The notes beneath the pieces are model-generated. The model had not been told where the DNA came from and did not search any database. It saw nothing but the letters and a program-made list of their open reading frames with translations. A DNA stretch of 64,000 nt from Salinimicrobium marinum (lineage in GTDB: Bacteria > Bacteroidota > Bacteroidia > Flavobacteriales > Flavobacteriaceae), in the NCBI RefSeq assembly GCF_014651535.1, contig NZ_BMXB01000001.1, positions 1-64,000 on the forward strand, read 5' to 3'. Below, piece after piece: positions 7,817 through 15,453 of this stretch. The translations under genes were made by a program, and so were the position numbers. Positions within the stretch are counted from its first letter, which is position 1; the number at the start of each line of letters is the position of its first letter.

Positions 7817-8542
7817 TTATAAATGCTGTTGAAAAATCTTCGAGATCTCCTTTAGGTAAGCGGCTTTGTTGGTACGCCAGTCAGAGATGTTTTTAGTGGA
7901 TAAGGTTTGGGTGCTGCCTACTGGATTTTTGAGGATGAAATAATGATCTACCAGTTCTTTTATCTGGTTGTTCTCCAGGTTTTCGAACCCGATCATCAGT
8001 TGGCTTAAAAACTCCAGTAAAGTTTGACGGTTTACCTGTTTGGCTCTTTTTGGGGAAAGATCTTTCCATACCAGGCGTTTCCTTAATGAAACTGGTTTTA
8101 AATGAATTAATGATTGAAAGCTTTGAAAAGTTCCATCCAGGTATTTCACTGAGAAAGCTTTGAAAACAGCATCCGCCTGAACATTGGTTAGCGCAATGGC
8201 CTTGAGGTTGAACTGCTGCATTGTTCCCAGCGAATCATCATTTAAAGTATAAACTTGAAGAGTTTTGGAGCTTGTCCTGATCCTTTTACGTTTAACAATG
8301 AAATAAATAGCTGTAACGCAAAGTAAGCTAGATACCAGATAAACAATAGTAAAACTGATTTTAAACCACAGGGCATAAGCAGTGATCCAGGTATAAAGCA
8401 GGAGCCACGTCAGAAAGATAAGGCAGCAGGTGAAGAAGATCTGGCCCAGTTGCGAATCTGTTTCCCGCAGGAGATAGTGAAATAAGGTGAGAACCTTTGC
8501 CCTCACCTGAAGAGTAAAAACCGCTATACGCTCCAAAAACAT
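7817..8542 (-). CDS. Hypothetical membrane protein with cytoplasmic C-terminal domain
   Basis: The 241-residue product has two membrane helices near residues 28-55 and 58-78, followed by a basic stretch (KRKRIRTSSKT) that would stay in the cytoplasm by the positive-inside rule. The rest (80-241) is a soluble, largely helical domain with no motif I recognise. The first five codons and the upstream DNA resemble a second segment at about 10378-10490, suggesting an old duplication around the hipBA locus. Converges with the response regulator gene. Confidence 0.6.
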   Translation of the reverse strand: MFLERIAVFTLQVRAKVLTLFHYLLRETDSQLGQIFFTCCLIFLTWLLLYTWITAYALWFKISFTIVYLVSSLLCVTAIYFIVKRKRIRTSSKTLQVYTLNDDSLGTMQQFNLKAIALTNVQADAVFKAFSVKYLDGTFQSFQSLIHLKPVSLRKRLVWKDLSPKRAKQVNRQTLLEFLSQLMIGFENLENNQIKELVDHYFILKNPVGSTQTLSTKNISDWRTNKAAYLKEISKIFQQHL

Positions 8543-8648
8543 CCCTATCTTTCTTACCGTTAACTAATTAAAGATAACGAAAAGAAAGTATAGGTTTGTT
8601 TCAAAGCTATTGCCATTCTAAATAAGTTTAAGCATTGGGGTTATAATG

Positions 8649-9911
8649 TCAGCTTTCCCATTCTGTCTTAAAGGCCGATTCCATTAATAGCTGTTCCTTG
8701 TTTGTAATGCCTATTTGCTTTGCAACAGATTTCCAATCCCTCACCACAGTTAGGACTTCATTAATGATGGTATCCATTTCAGTTTCGCTCAACCGGAAAA
8801 ATTCCCCAACACTTTTTGCAAGTTCAAAACTGAGTGCATTATCATCCATATCTATGTTTAGTGCCAGTCCATCCTTTTCTGTCGATGGATTCAAATCGTA
8901 AGCCGGTGAAAGTTCCCAGCCTTTTTCATTTAATATAAAGCCGTGATTGCGCAAGTGATCGTCTGTATTTGAGACCGTAATATTAAATACGATCCTGCGC
9001 CATAACTGTTGCAGGTTTTCATCTACGTTTGTCCCATAATTTTCTATAACATCGACTAAATCAAGATAACTGGGAGTATTCTTTTTAAGAAATTCTTCAG
9101 TGTTCCCTGTCATCGTCATTGCAGATGCAAAATGGATTCGGTTGCCATTTTCACGATCAAAACGTTTAGTCAGGAAAGTATGATATGGGCCTGAAATTCG
9201 CTCAATACTGGATTCTGCCATGTCAATGCCACTGGCAGTTGCTAATTTATAAGTAAGAAATTCCCAAGCCGCTTTGTCGACCGTATCGGTTTTTGAAGGA
9301 AATTTAGCGATCCATAGGTCATTGTCTTTGCCCAATATATTGGCTTTGGGCCTGGCACCGCCAAGAGAAGAACCGGGTGCAATAAGAACGGCTATCCATT
9401 GGCGTATGACATCATTTTGTGTATCATTTTCAAGGTGTGTAACCGCTTCCTGTAAATCACCGATTGACGACCAGGGAGGCGTAGGATTTTTATCATCGTT
9501 ATCCAGAAAAGGCCCATTGGGATCAATTTTGAATCGTAGTGCTCCCATACGGCTTTCGTCATAAACACCTAACAAATAGTCAATCTCGTAAAGTGTTTTC
9601 GCCTTTTCATTGCGAGCTCTAGCGTCCTGAGCCTCCCTACGCTTCATTAAGGTCTTTCCCCAGGTATCAGGCATACTGTCTAAAAAGATGCCGAAATTTT
9701 CCTTTTCAGCAGGATACTGTGGACCGGAGTAAAACGTAATGTCCGGATCGAGCAGACGATAAGAATTACGGGCCATCCACTCTTTGTTGTATTCAAAGCT
9801 GAAAGCTTTTTTCGCTTTAGCGAAATGTGCCGAAAGTATACCGATCTCCACAGGACCACCTAATCCCTGCCAATCTGCATAAACGTAAATGTCAAATTTT
9901 CCTCCTGCCAT
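8649..9911 (-). CDS. hipA: HipA-family serine/threonine kinase toxin
   Basis: Toxin of a type II toxin-antitoxin pair; characterised HipA kinases phosphorylate targets such as glutamyl-tRNA synthetase and cause dormancy. The 420 residues cover a full-length HipA: N-subdomain 1 (about 1-120), a glycine-rich loop SSLGGARPKA (181-190) that carries the regulatory phospho-serines in relatives, catalytic NTDDHLRNHG (315-324) with D318 or D317 as the base, and the metal-binding motif SPAYDLNPS (335-343). All key residues are present, so the enzyme should be active. It follows hipB by 3 bases and its ribosome site lies inside the end of hipB. The physiological target cannot be predicted. Confidence 0.92.
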   Translation of the reverse strand: MAGGKFDIYVYADWQGLGGPVEIGILSAHFAKAKKAFSFEYNKEWMARNSYRLLDPDITFYSGPQYPAEKENFGIFLDSMPDTWGKTLMKRREAQDARARNEKAKTLYEIDYLLGVYDESRMGALRFKIDPNGPFLDNDDKNPTPPWSSIGDLQEAVTHLENDTQNDVIRQWIAVLIAPGSSLGGARPKANILGKDNDLWIAKFPSKTDTVDKAAWEFLTYKLATASGIDMAESSIERISGPYHTFLTKRFDRENGNRIHFASAMTMTGNTEEFLKKNTPSYLDLVDVIENYGTNVDENLQQLWRRIVFNITVSNTDDHLRNHGFILNEKGWELSPAYDLNPSTEKDGLALNIDMDDNALSFELAKSVGEFFRLSETEMDTIINEVLTVVRDWKSVAKQIGITNKEQLLMESAFKTEWES

Positions 9912-9914
9912 AGC

Positions 9915-10202
9915 TTAAAGTAGATCAAGATCCTGAAGTTTACGGCCAAGTTCATCATTACCGGCAATGCTGTAAAAATCTTTTTCAAGATTTAGTACCT
10001 TCAGCACGTTGAAGTAAATGCCAATAGCAACAGCCGGATCCCCTTTTTCAACACGGTGCAACGTAGCCCGGTGAATTCCGGCACGCTCGGCGACCTGCTC
10101 AGCAGTAAGTTTTCTACGCTTTCTTGCAAGCTTGATATTTTCGCCTATGCCATCGAATTTTTTTTGGTATTTCGGAAGAAGCAGTGCCTTTTTAGAATTC
10201 AT
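9915..10202 (-). CDS. hipB: HipB-family XRE antitoxin
   Basis: A 95-residue DNA-binding antitoxin, first gene of the hipBA operon. A helix-turn-helix of the XRE/Cro type spans about 20-72 (NIKLARKRRKLTAEQVAERA, then IHRATLHRVEKG). Relatives bind HipA and repress their own promoter. The region just upstream holds a long inverted repeat (10205-10217 and 10241-10253) bracketing a -7 box, which fits autorepression. The N-terminal 18 residues are a basic extension. Confidence 0.9.
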   Translation of the reverse strand: MNSKKALLLPKYQKKFDGIGENIKLARKRRKLTAEQVAERAGIHRATLHRVEKGDPAVAIGIYFNVLKVLNLEKDFYSIAGNDELGRKLQDLDLL

Positions 10203-10204
10203 CT

Positions 10205-10253
10205 TGTCGCTTATTTATGTCAAATATATTTAATTTGTTGTAAATAAACGACA
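10205..10253 (-). promoter_or_regulatory. hipBA promoter and operator dyad
   Basis: TGTCGCTTATTTA (10205-10217) and TAAATAAACGACA (10241-10253) are inverted repeats matching at 12 of 13 positions with a 23-base spacer. The left arm ends 2 bases before the hipB ATG. On the minus strand TATATTTG (10221-10228) matches the Bacteroidota -7 box TAnnTTTG and lies between the arms. A HipB dimer on each arm would occlude the promoter. The dyad is seen directly; the operator role is inferred. Confidence 0.65.
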
Positions 10254-10377
10254 TTCCTCCAAAGTCTTTTTCCTAATTCAAATCCAGGCAGTGGGAAAAG
10301 TCCGGAGTTAAAATTCAGGCCACCGTTAACGTTATAGGCGGGAAACTGTTTTTGGAAATATCCTATGCGTAGGAAAT

Positions 10378-10489
10378 AAATCCGCTCCAAAAACACACTA
10401 TTTTTCTTGTTGTTATCTCTTTACGGCTAATGAAAAGAAAGATTAGGTTGCTTTCTAGTTAAAGGTCTCGAGGCTATTCTCTTCCAATC
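10378..10489. repeat. Diverged copy of the 8519-8620 segment
   Basis: CGCTCCAAAAACA occurs at both loci, followed by similar TTTCTT..GTTA blocks, GAAAAGAAAG, TTAGGTT or TATAGGTTT, and GCTATT. The earlier copy covers the start and upstream region of the 241-residue membrane protein gene. Read from the minus strand, both copies start a frame with FLERI, but the later copy then diverges. This suggests a duplicated gene front flanking hipBA. The remaining bases 10254-10377 hold nothing I can identify. Confidence 0.4.
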
Positions 10490-11725
10490 CTATTTATTTC
10501 CATTGCTCGCTTTTTCAGCTGCAGAAATTCTTTCCTTTAGAGAATTCATATCTTCACTTAATTTTTCATCAAGAATCTTCGCATAATGTTGTGTGGTTTT
10601 TAAAGATCGATGGCCTAGCATCTTACTTACAGATTCTATAGGTACACCATTAGTCAGGGTTACTGTAGTGGCGAAAGTATGCCTGGCCATATGAAACGTA
10701 AGGTTCTTTTTAATTTCGCAACGTTCAGCTATTTCTTTTAAATAGCTGTTCATACGTTGATTGGAATAAACAGGAAGTAAAGTTCCTTTTGGATTTTCCA
10801 CATCTTTATACTTCTCTATTAGTTTCTGTGCAATCGGAAGCAATGGAATGCTGCTCAGGGATTTTGTCTTGGTCCTTTTAATTTTAATCCATAGGCTACC
10901 ATCTATGCCTTTGACTATATTATCCGCAGTCAATTTCTCAACATCTGAATAGGCCAATCCCGTGTTGCACGAAAAAAGGAATACATCCCGGACATTTTCT
11001 ATTCTGGGAGTAGAAAACTCCTTTTCCATAATTTTAATGATTTCTTCTTTTGTCAGGAATTCCCGATCAATTGATTCAGTTTTGAGCTTAAAATTATAAA
11101 AGGGGTCTTTTTCCATCCAGCCATTGGCAAAGGCTATTCTAACTATTTTCTTAAGATAGGAGAGGTACTTCAAGGCGGAATTGTGGGTATGGTTCAACTC
11201 AGTCTTGAGGTAGTAGATAAAGGCATTGATGAATTGCGTATCAATATTTTTTACCGGATAATCCTTTCTTCTATAAGAGGAGCCAATGAAGGCAAGCAAA
11301 TGTTTTTGTGTGGTTCTATATCTTTGAAGGGTACGAAAGGAATAATCTTTACCTACAAGTTTCGACATCCTGTTATTATGTTCCTCGAACATCTCCAGGA
11401 TAAATTTATTATCATCTGTGTTCCCAAGATAAATATCCTTGATTAATGTAGCAGTTATATGCTCACTCCCTTCCAGAAGCTTTTGATAAATCTCATAAAC
11501 CCTGTTCTTGATCACGTCTAAATTTCGGTTGACCTGTTTTGCTTCTATGGAAGAACCGTTTACTTTATTGGCTTTTGCGCTCCATTTAGCTAAGGGCACT
11601 TTCCGCATTGTGCTCACCTCTGCTCTTTTTCCATCATAAGTAATTCGCAGGTATACCGTGGCATGAGTAGCATCTTCATGCTTACTCTTCCTCACATAAA
11701 AAAGTACCGATAGTAAATCTTGCAT
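10490..11725 (-). CDS. Tyrosine recombinase / site-specific integrase
   Basis: A 411-residue integrase of the type found on Bacteroidota mobile elements. It has an N-terminal arm-binding beta domain (about 1-90), a SAM-like core-binding domain (about 105-210), and a catalytic domain with HMAR (H345, R348), LGH (H372) and the Tyr nucleophile in HYAKIL (Y381). The usual first Arg is replaced in CNTGLAYSDVEKL, a substitution widespread in this subfamily. It points away from the tRNA-Leu gene 240 bases upstream and probably used the 3' end of that tRNA as an attachment site. Its length and N-terminal domain differ from integron IntI. Confidence 0.88.
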   Translation of the reverse strand: MQDLLSVLFYVRKSKHEDATHATVYLRITYDGKRAEVSTMRKVPLAKWSAKANKVNGSSIEAKQVNRNLDVIKNRVYEIYQKLLEGSEHITATLIKDIYLGNTDDNKFILEMFEEHNNRMSKLVGKDYSFRTLQRYRTTQKHLLAFIGSSYRRKDYPVKNIDTQFINAFIYYLKTELNHTHNSALKYLSYLKKIVRIAFANGWMEKDPFYNFKLKTESIDREFLTKEEIIKIMEKEFSTPRIENVRDVFLFSCNTGLAYSDVEKLTADNIVKGIDGSLWIKIKRTKTKSLSSIPLLPIAQKLIEKYKDVENPKGTLLPVYSNQRMNSYLKEIAERCEIKKNLTFHMARHTFATTVTLTNGVPIESVSKMLGHRSLKTTQHYAKILDEKLSEDMNSLKERISAAEKASNGNK

Positions 11726-11811
11726 CCTAATTGTCTTTAAATTCGAAATAAATTTACTTCATTTTTTTTCATTTAAAAACATGTAAAATACTATTTAACA
11801 GTGTGTTGCAT

Positions 11812-11872
11812 TTAATTCGGGCGCACTTTTAGCGACACCTAAAGTGCCACCGAATTAGACACCTTTTATTTG
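11812..11872. repeat. Hairpin and GACACC repeats upstream of the integrase
   Basis: AATTCGG...CCGAATT encloses GCACTTTTAG and CTAAAGTGC, giving a two-part stem over about 45 bases. GACACCT and GACACCTT occur as direct repeats here. Similar GCGACAC-rich blocks are known near integrases of Bacteroidota elements, and they could be arm-type binding sites. The structure is seen; the role is inference. Confidence 0.4.
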
Positions 11873-11907
11873 ATTTTAATTGGTTTTCTTTGATATGGTA
11901 AAAAATG

Positions 11908-11942
11908 AAAACCCCCGTAAACAGTGAGTTTTACGGGGGTTT
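11908..11942 (-). terminator. Terminator downstream of tRNA-Leu
   Basis: AAACCCCCGTAAA (from 11908) and TTTACGGGGGTTT (11930-11942) form a strong stem. On the minus strand it is followed by TTTTCATTTTTT. It begins 24 bases past the tRNA 3' end, so it probably ends the tRNA transcript. Confidence 0.75.
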
Positions 11943-11965
11943 AATTCAATTTGAAGTCTTAAAAG

Positions 11966-12047
11966 TACTCGAGGCGGGAATCGAACCCGCACAACCGAAG
12001 TTACTGGATTTTGAATCCAGCGCGTCTACCAGTTCCGCCACTCGAGC
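11966..12047 (-). tRNA. tRNA-Leu(CAA)
   Basis: An 82-nt cloverleaf on the minus strand. The acceptor stem pairs GCTCGAG with CTCGAGT, with a G-U at the first pair. The D arm contains AACTGGTAGACGC. The anticodon stem is CTGGA/TCCAG with loop TTCAAAA, so the anticodon is CAA, reading UUG. A long variable arm contains TAACTTCGGTTG, as expected for a type II tRNA. The T arm is GCGGGTTCGATTCCCGC. The discriminator base is A and CCA is not encoded. It lies between an integrase gene and prs. Confidence 0.96.
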
Positions 12048-12130
12048 AAGTGGACGGCAAAATTAAAAAATATTTTCATTACTCCACCAAAATTTACTCA
12101 CAATTATCTTTAACTCACCAAAAAAAATTC

Positions 12131-12138
12131 TAAATTTG
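12131..12138 (+). promoter_or_regulatory. Putative prs promoter -7 box
   Basis: TAAATTTG matches TAnnTTTG, 50 bases upstream of the prs ATG. No convincing -33 TTG is placed upstream, so this is a motif match only. Confidence 0.45.
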
Positions 12139-12187
12139 CAGCGATTTAAAACCTGAAGATCACTAACTCTCAAATACTTAGTTTCTT

Positions 12188-13129
12188 ATGCCTAATGTGA
12201 TGACCGAAGCAAAATTATTTGCTTGCAATCAAAGCACCGAACTGGCTAAAAAAATAGCCGAATCATATGGAGCGCCATTGGGCAATGTGATCACCTCAAC
12301 GTATAGTGACGGGGAATTTCAGCCTTCTTATGAGGAGTCAATCCGTGGTTCAAGGGTTTTTATTATTGGTTCTACTCATCCTTCTTCAGATAATTTAATG
12401 GAGATGTTGTTGATGCTGGATGCTGCAAAAAGGGCTTCTGCAAGACACATTACTGCAGTTATACCTTATTATGGCTGGGCAAGACAGGATAGAAAAGATA
12501 AGCCAAGGGTGCCGATTGCGGCAAAATTGATCGCAAAAATGCTGGAGACAGCAGGGGCTACCCGAATTATTACCATGGATCTTCACGCAGACCAGATCCA
12601 GGGGTTTTTTGAAAAACCGGTTGATCATTTATATGCATCCACTGTTTTCATGCCTTATTTAAAAGGATTGGGACTGGATGATCTAACTATTGCCTCACCT
12701 GATATGGGTGGATCGAAAAGAGCTTATGCCTATTCGAAAGCTTTGGAAAGTGATGTGGTGATTTGTTACAAACAAAGAGCCAAGGCCAATGTGATCTCCC
12801 ATATGGAGCTTATTGGCGATGTGACCAATAAGAATGTTGTTTTGGTGGATGACCTGGTGGATACCGCCGGAACCTTAACCAAAGCTGCCGACCTGATGAT
12901 CGAAAGAGGAGCAAAAAGCGTTCGTGCTATTTGTACCCACCCGGTACTTTCAGGAGAGGCTTATGATAAAGTGGAAAATTCCAAATTGCTGGAATTGATC
13001 GTAACCGATTCCATTCCGCTTAAAAAGGAAAGCAGAAAGATTCGTGTCGTGAGTTGCGCCGATCTGTTTGCGGAAGTGATGAACAGGGTTCATCAAAACC
13101 GCTCTATTAGCTCACAATTTATTATGTAA
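12188..13129 (+). CDS. prs: Ribose-phosphate pyrophosphokinase
   Basis: Makes PRPP from ribose 5-phosphate and ATP for nucleotide, histidine and tryptophan synthesis in the cytoplasm. At 313 residues it matches bacterial class I enzymes. It shows the N-terminal YSDGEFQPS segment, the ATP-contacting loop HITAVIPYYGWARQDRK, and the PRPP loop VLVDDLVDTAGTLTKA near 217-232. The start at 12188 is the first ATG; another ATG lies four codons in, and conservation begins after it. Followed 29 bases later by rplY, an arrangement common in Flavobacteriia, so the two are probably cotranscribed. Confidence 0.97.
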   Translation: MPNVMTEAKLFACNQSTELAKKIAESYGAPLGNVITSTYSDGEFQPSYEESIRGSRVFIIGSTHPSSDNLMEMLLMLDAAKRASARHITAVIPYYGWARQDRKDKPRVPIAAKLIAKMLETAGATRIITMDLHADQIQGFFEKPVDHLYASTVFMPYLKGLGLDDLTIASPDMGGSKRAYAYSKALESDVVICYKQRAKANVISHMELIGDVTNKNVVLVDDLVDTAGTLTKAADLMIERGAKSVRAICTHPVLSGEAYDKVENSKLLELIVTDSIPLKKESRKIRVVSCADLFAEVMNRVHQNRSISSQFIM

Positions 13130-13158
13130 TCAATTTTTATTAACTATAATTTCATACA

Positions 13159-13797
13159 ATGAAATCATTAACGATCAATGGATCTAAAAGAGAAAGCGTA
13201 GGCAAGAAAGCAACAAAAGCCTTACGTAATGCTGGAAAGGTTCCTTGCGTATTATACGGGGGAGATCAGCCATTACACTTTGCAGCAGATGAGATTGCGT
13301 TCAAAGACTTAGTTTACACACCCGATGTGCACACTGTAGTTATTGAACTGGAAGGAGGAGAAAAGTTAGACGCTGTTCTTCAGGATATTCAATTCCACCC
13401 TGTAACCGATGCTATTTTGCATATCGATTTCTACCAGATTTATGAAGACAAAGAAATCTCTATGGAGATTCCTGTTCATACTGTAGGAGTGCCACGTGGT
13501 GTTAAAAATGGTGGTGTCCTAAGGTTTAACCTTCGTAGAATGAGGGTAAAAGGATTGCCAGGAAACCTTCCTGACTTTATTGAGGCAAATGTAACTTCAC
13601 TTAAAATTGGTAACAAACTATATGTTACTGCTCTTAAGAGTGATGATTTCAAAATCATGCATCCGGATAACACCGTGGTTTGTCAGGTGAGAACATCACG
13701 TAATGTGGTTGCTCTTGATGATGAAGAAGATGAGGAAGAAACAGCAGCAGATGAGGTTCCTGCAACTGAAGTAGCCGAAGGTGGCGAAAAAGAATAG
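13159..13797 (+). CDS. rplY: Ribosomal protein bL25, long Ctc form
   Basis: Binds 5S rRNA in the large ribosomal subunit. The 212 residues include the N-terminal L25 domain (1-90) beginning [18 protein letters not shown] and the C-terminal TL5/Ctc beta domain (91-185) with [16 protein letters not shown] highly acidic tail follows (DDEEDEEE onward). The two-domain form is usual outside the enterobacteria. Terminated by the hairpin right after its stop. Confidence 0.96.
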   Translation: MKSLTINGSKRESVGKKATKALRNAGKVPCVLYGGDQPLHFAADEIAFKDLVYTPDVHTVVIELEGGEKLDAVLQDIQFHPVTDAILHIDFYQIYEDKEISMEIPVHTVGVPRGVKNGGVLRFNLRRMRVKGLPGNLPDFIEANVTSLKIGNKLYVTALKSDDFKIMHPDNTVVCQVRTSRNVVALDDEEDEEETAADEVPATEVAEGGEKE

Positions 13798-13820
13798 GGT
13801 ATAACTCTTTATTCAATATT

Positions 13821-13852
13821 AAAAGCATTCCGTTTTCGGGATGCTTTTTTTA
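13821..13852 (+). terminator. Rho-independent terminator after rplY
   Basis: AAAAGCATTCCG, loop TTTT, CGGGATGCTTTT (13837-13848), then a T run. It lies 23 bases past the rplY stop. Confidence 0.8.
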
Positions 13853-13875
13853 TTTTTACCAAAAATTGAAAATAA

Positions 13876-14505
13876 ATGATTCCTTTCTTCGGAAGACTAA
13901 TAGGCAAGAAACCACAGGAACAGGAAGAAATAGACCCTATGAAGAAATTCTTAATAGTTGGGCTGGGAAACATGGGCCCTAAATATCATAATACCCGGCA
14001 TAATATAGGTTTCAGGATAGTAGATTATCTTGCAGAACAGGAATCCCTCACCTTCGAAACTCAGAAACTGGGAGATGTGGCAACCTATAAGTTCAAAGGA
14101 AGAACCTTTATCCTCCTAAAACCTTCTACTTTTATGAACAATAGTGGTAAGGCCGTTAATTACTGGCTTCAGAAGGAAAAAGTGCCGCTGGAAAACCTTC
14201 TGGTGGTAACCGATGATCTTAACCTTCCCTTCGGAACCCTTAGGTTAAAAACAAAAGGCAGTGATGGTGGTCATAACGGATTAAAAGACATCCAGACACA
14301 ACTGAACACAACTACCTATAACCGGTTTCGCTTCGGAATTAGTGATGAATTCTCCAAAGGCAGGCAAATTGATTATGTGCTGGGGGAATGGGATGAAGAG
14401 GAAGAAGCCAAAATGCCCGAACGCCTGAAGACTTCAGTAGAACTGATAAAGTCCTTTGGTGCCGCCGGAGTTAATAATACAATGAATACCTTTAACGGAA
14501 AATAA
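13876..14505 (+). CDS. pth: Peptidyl-tRNA hydrolase
   Basis: Releases tRNA from prematurely dropped peptidyl-tRNA. The catalytic motif NTRHNIGF (His42 in this numbering), the GLGN start of the fold and DDLNLPFG with [10 protein letters not shown] are all present. The frame from 13876 adds 21 residues before the family's usual start [11 protein letters not shown] (ATG at 13939). I keep the longer start because the extension begins with a good ATG just after a gap and contains basic residues, but 13939 is a serious alternative. It is 9 bases from ribF, so cotranscribed. Confidence 0.95.
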   Translation: MIPFFGRLIGKKPQEQEEIDPMKKFLIVGLGNMGPKYHNTRHNIGFRIVDYLAEQESLTFETQKLGDVATYKFKGRTFILLKPSTFMNNSGKAVNYWLQKEKVPLENLLVVTDDLNLPFGTLRLKTKGSDGGHNGLKDIQTQLNTTTYNRFRFGISDEFSKGRQIDYVLGEWDEEEEAKMPERLKTSVELIKSFGAAGVNNTMNTFNGK

Positions 14506-14514
14506 TTTTCAGAC

Positions 14515-15453
14515 TTGAAACAACATAAAGGAGCACATGCTTTTCAGAGTGAGCATCACACGGTGGTTACTATAGGAACTTTTGACGGGGTGCATATTGG
14601 CCATCAAAAAATTATTGAAAGGCTGGTAAATTCGGCTAAAGCAGGTAATCTTGAATCTGCCATCCTAACCTTTTTTCCTCATCCAAGAATGGTGCTTCAA
14701 AAAGACACAGATATTAAATTGATCAACACCATTAGGGAACGAAAGGAGATCCTGGAAAAATCGGGTGTTGATCACTTGATCATTCATCCGTTCACCATTC
14801 AGTTTTCCAGGTTGAGCGCCCAGGAATTTGTTCGTGATATCCTGGTGAACCGTTTAAAAGCAAAAAAAGTGATTATTGGGTATGATCACCGGTTTGGACG
14901 CAATCGTACGGCCGATATTAATGATCTCCGCAAGTTTGGGGAGCAGTATGATTTTGAAGTGGAGGAGATTTCCAAGCAGGATGTGGAAGAAGTAGCGGTG
15001 AGTTCTACCAAGATAAGAAAAGCCCTCATGGAAGGAAAAGTTGAAAAAGCCAACCGCTATCTTAGCTATCCTTTTGCGCTGGAAGGAAAAGTAGTTAAAG
15101 GCCGCGGCCTGGGGAAAGAATTTGAGGTGCCAACGGCAAACCTTCAGGTAGAGGAGGAGTATAAACTGATTCCCGCCAACGGGGTATATGTGGTAAGGTC
15201 AATGATTGAGGATGACGTATATTTTGGAATGATGAGCATTGGCACCAATCCTACTGTTGGGGGTACGGAAAAGACGATAGAAACGCATTTTTTCAATCTT
15301 GATAAGGATCTTTACGGTGCCTATTTAAGCATTGAAATGTTGACAAGGATAAGGGATGAGAAGAAATTTGATTCTGTGGATGGTTTAAAGATCGCCATGA
15401 AGCAGGATGAAGCTTTCTCGAAGCAGTATATCAAAGATAATTATGCTGAATAA
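14515..15453 (+). CDS. ribF: Bifunctional riboflavin kinase / FAD synthetase
   Basis: Converts riboflavin to FMN and FMN to FAD. The N-terminal adenylyltransferase domain has GTFDGVHIGH (about 22-31, HxGH motif) and SSTKIRKAL; the C-terminal kinase domain begins near 185 (GKVVKGRGLG) with VPTANL and GTNPTVGG. Its length of 312 is normal. Translation appears to start at TTG (14515), since no ATG exists between the pth stop and the conserved domain. The 3' end overlaps the start of the HTTM gene by 11 bases. Confidence 0.95.
   Translation: MKQHKGAHAFQSEHHTVVTIGTFDGVHIGHQKIIERLVNSAKAGNLESAILTFFPHPRMVLQKDTDIKLINTIRERKEILEKSGVDHLIIHPFTIQFSRLSAQEFVRDILVNRLKAKKVIIGYDHRFGRNRTADINDLRKFGEQYDFEVEEISKQDVEEVAVSSTKIRKALMEGKVEKANRYLSYPFALEGKVVKGRGLGKEFEVPTANLQVEEEYKLIPANGVYVVRSMIEDDVYFGMMSIGTNPTVGGTEKTIETHFFNLDKDLYGAYLSIEMLTRIRDEKKFDSVDGLKIAMKQDEAFSKQYIKDNYAE

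Noticed and set aside
10225-10399. Minus-strand frame starting at GTG with FLERI
   Set aside because: It shares only the first codons with the 241-residue gene, overlaps the hipBA regulatory region and has no recognised homology.
10490-11725. Tyrosine recombinase considered as the integron integrase for the cassette array
   Set aside because: It has 411 residues with an arm-binding domain, belongs to the tRNA-associated element type, is about 6.4 kb from the array, and no attI-like site is seen near it.
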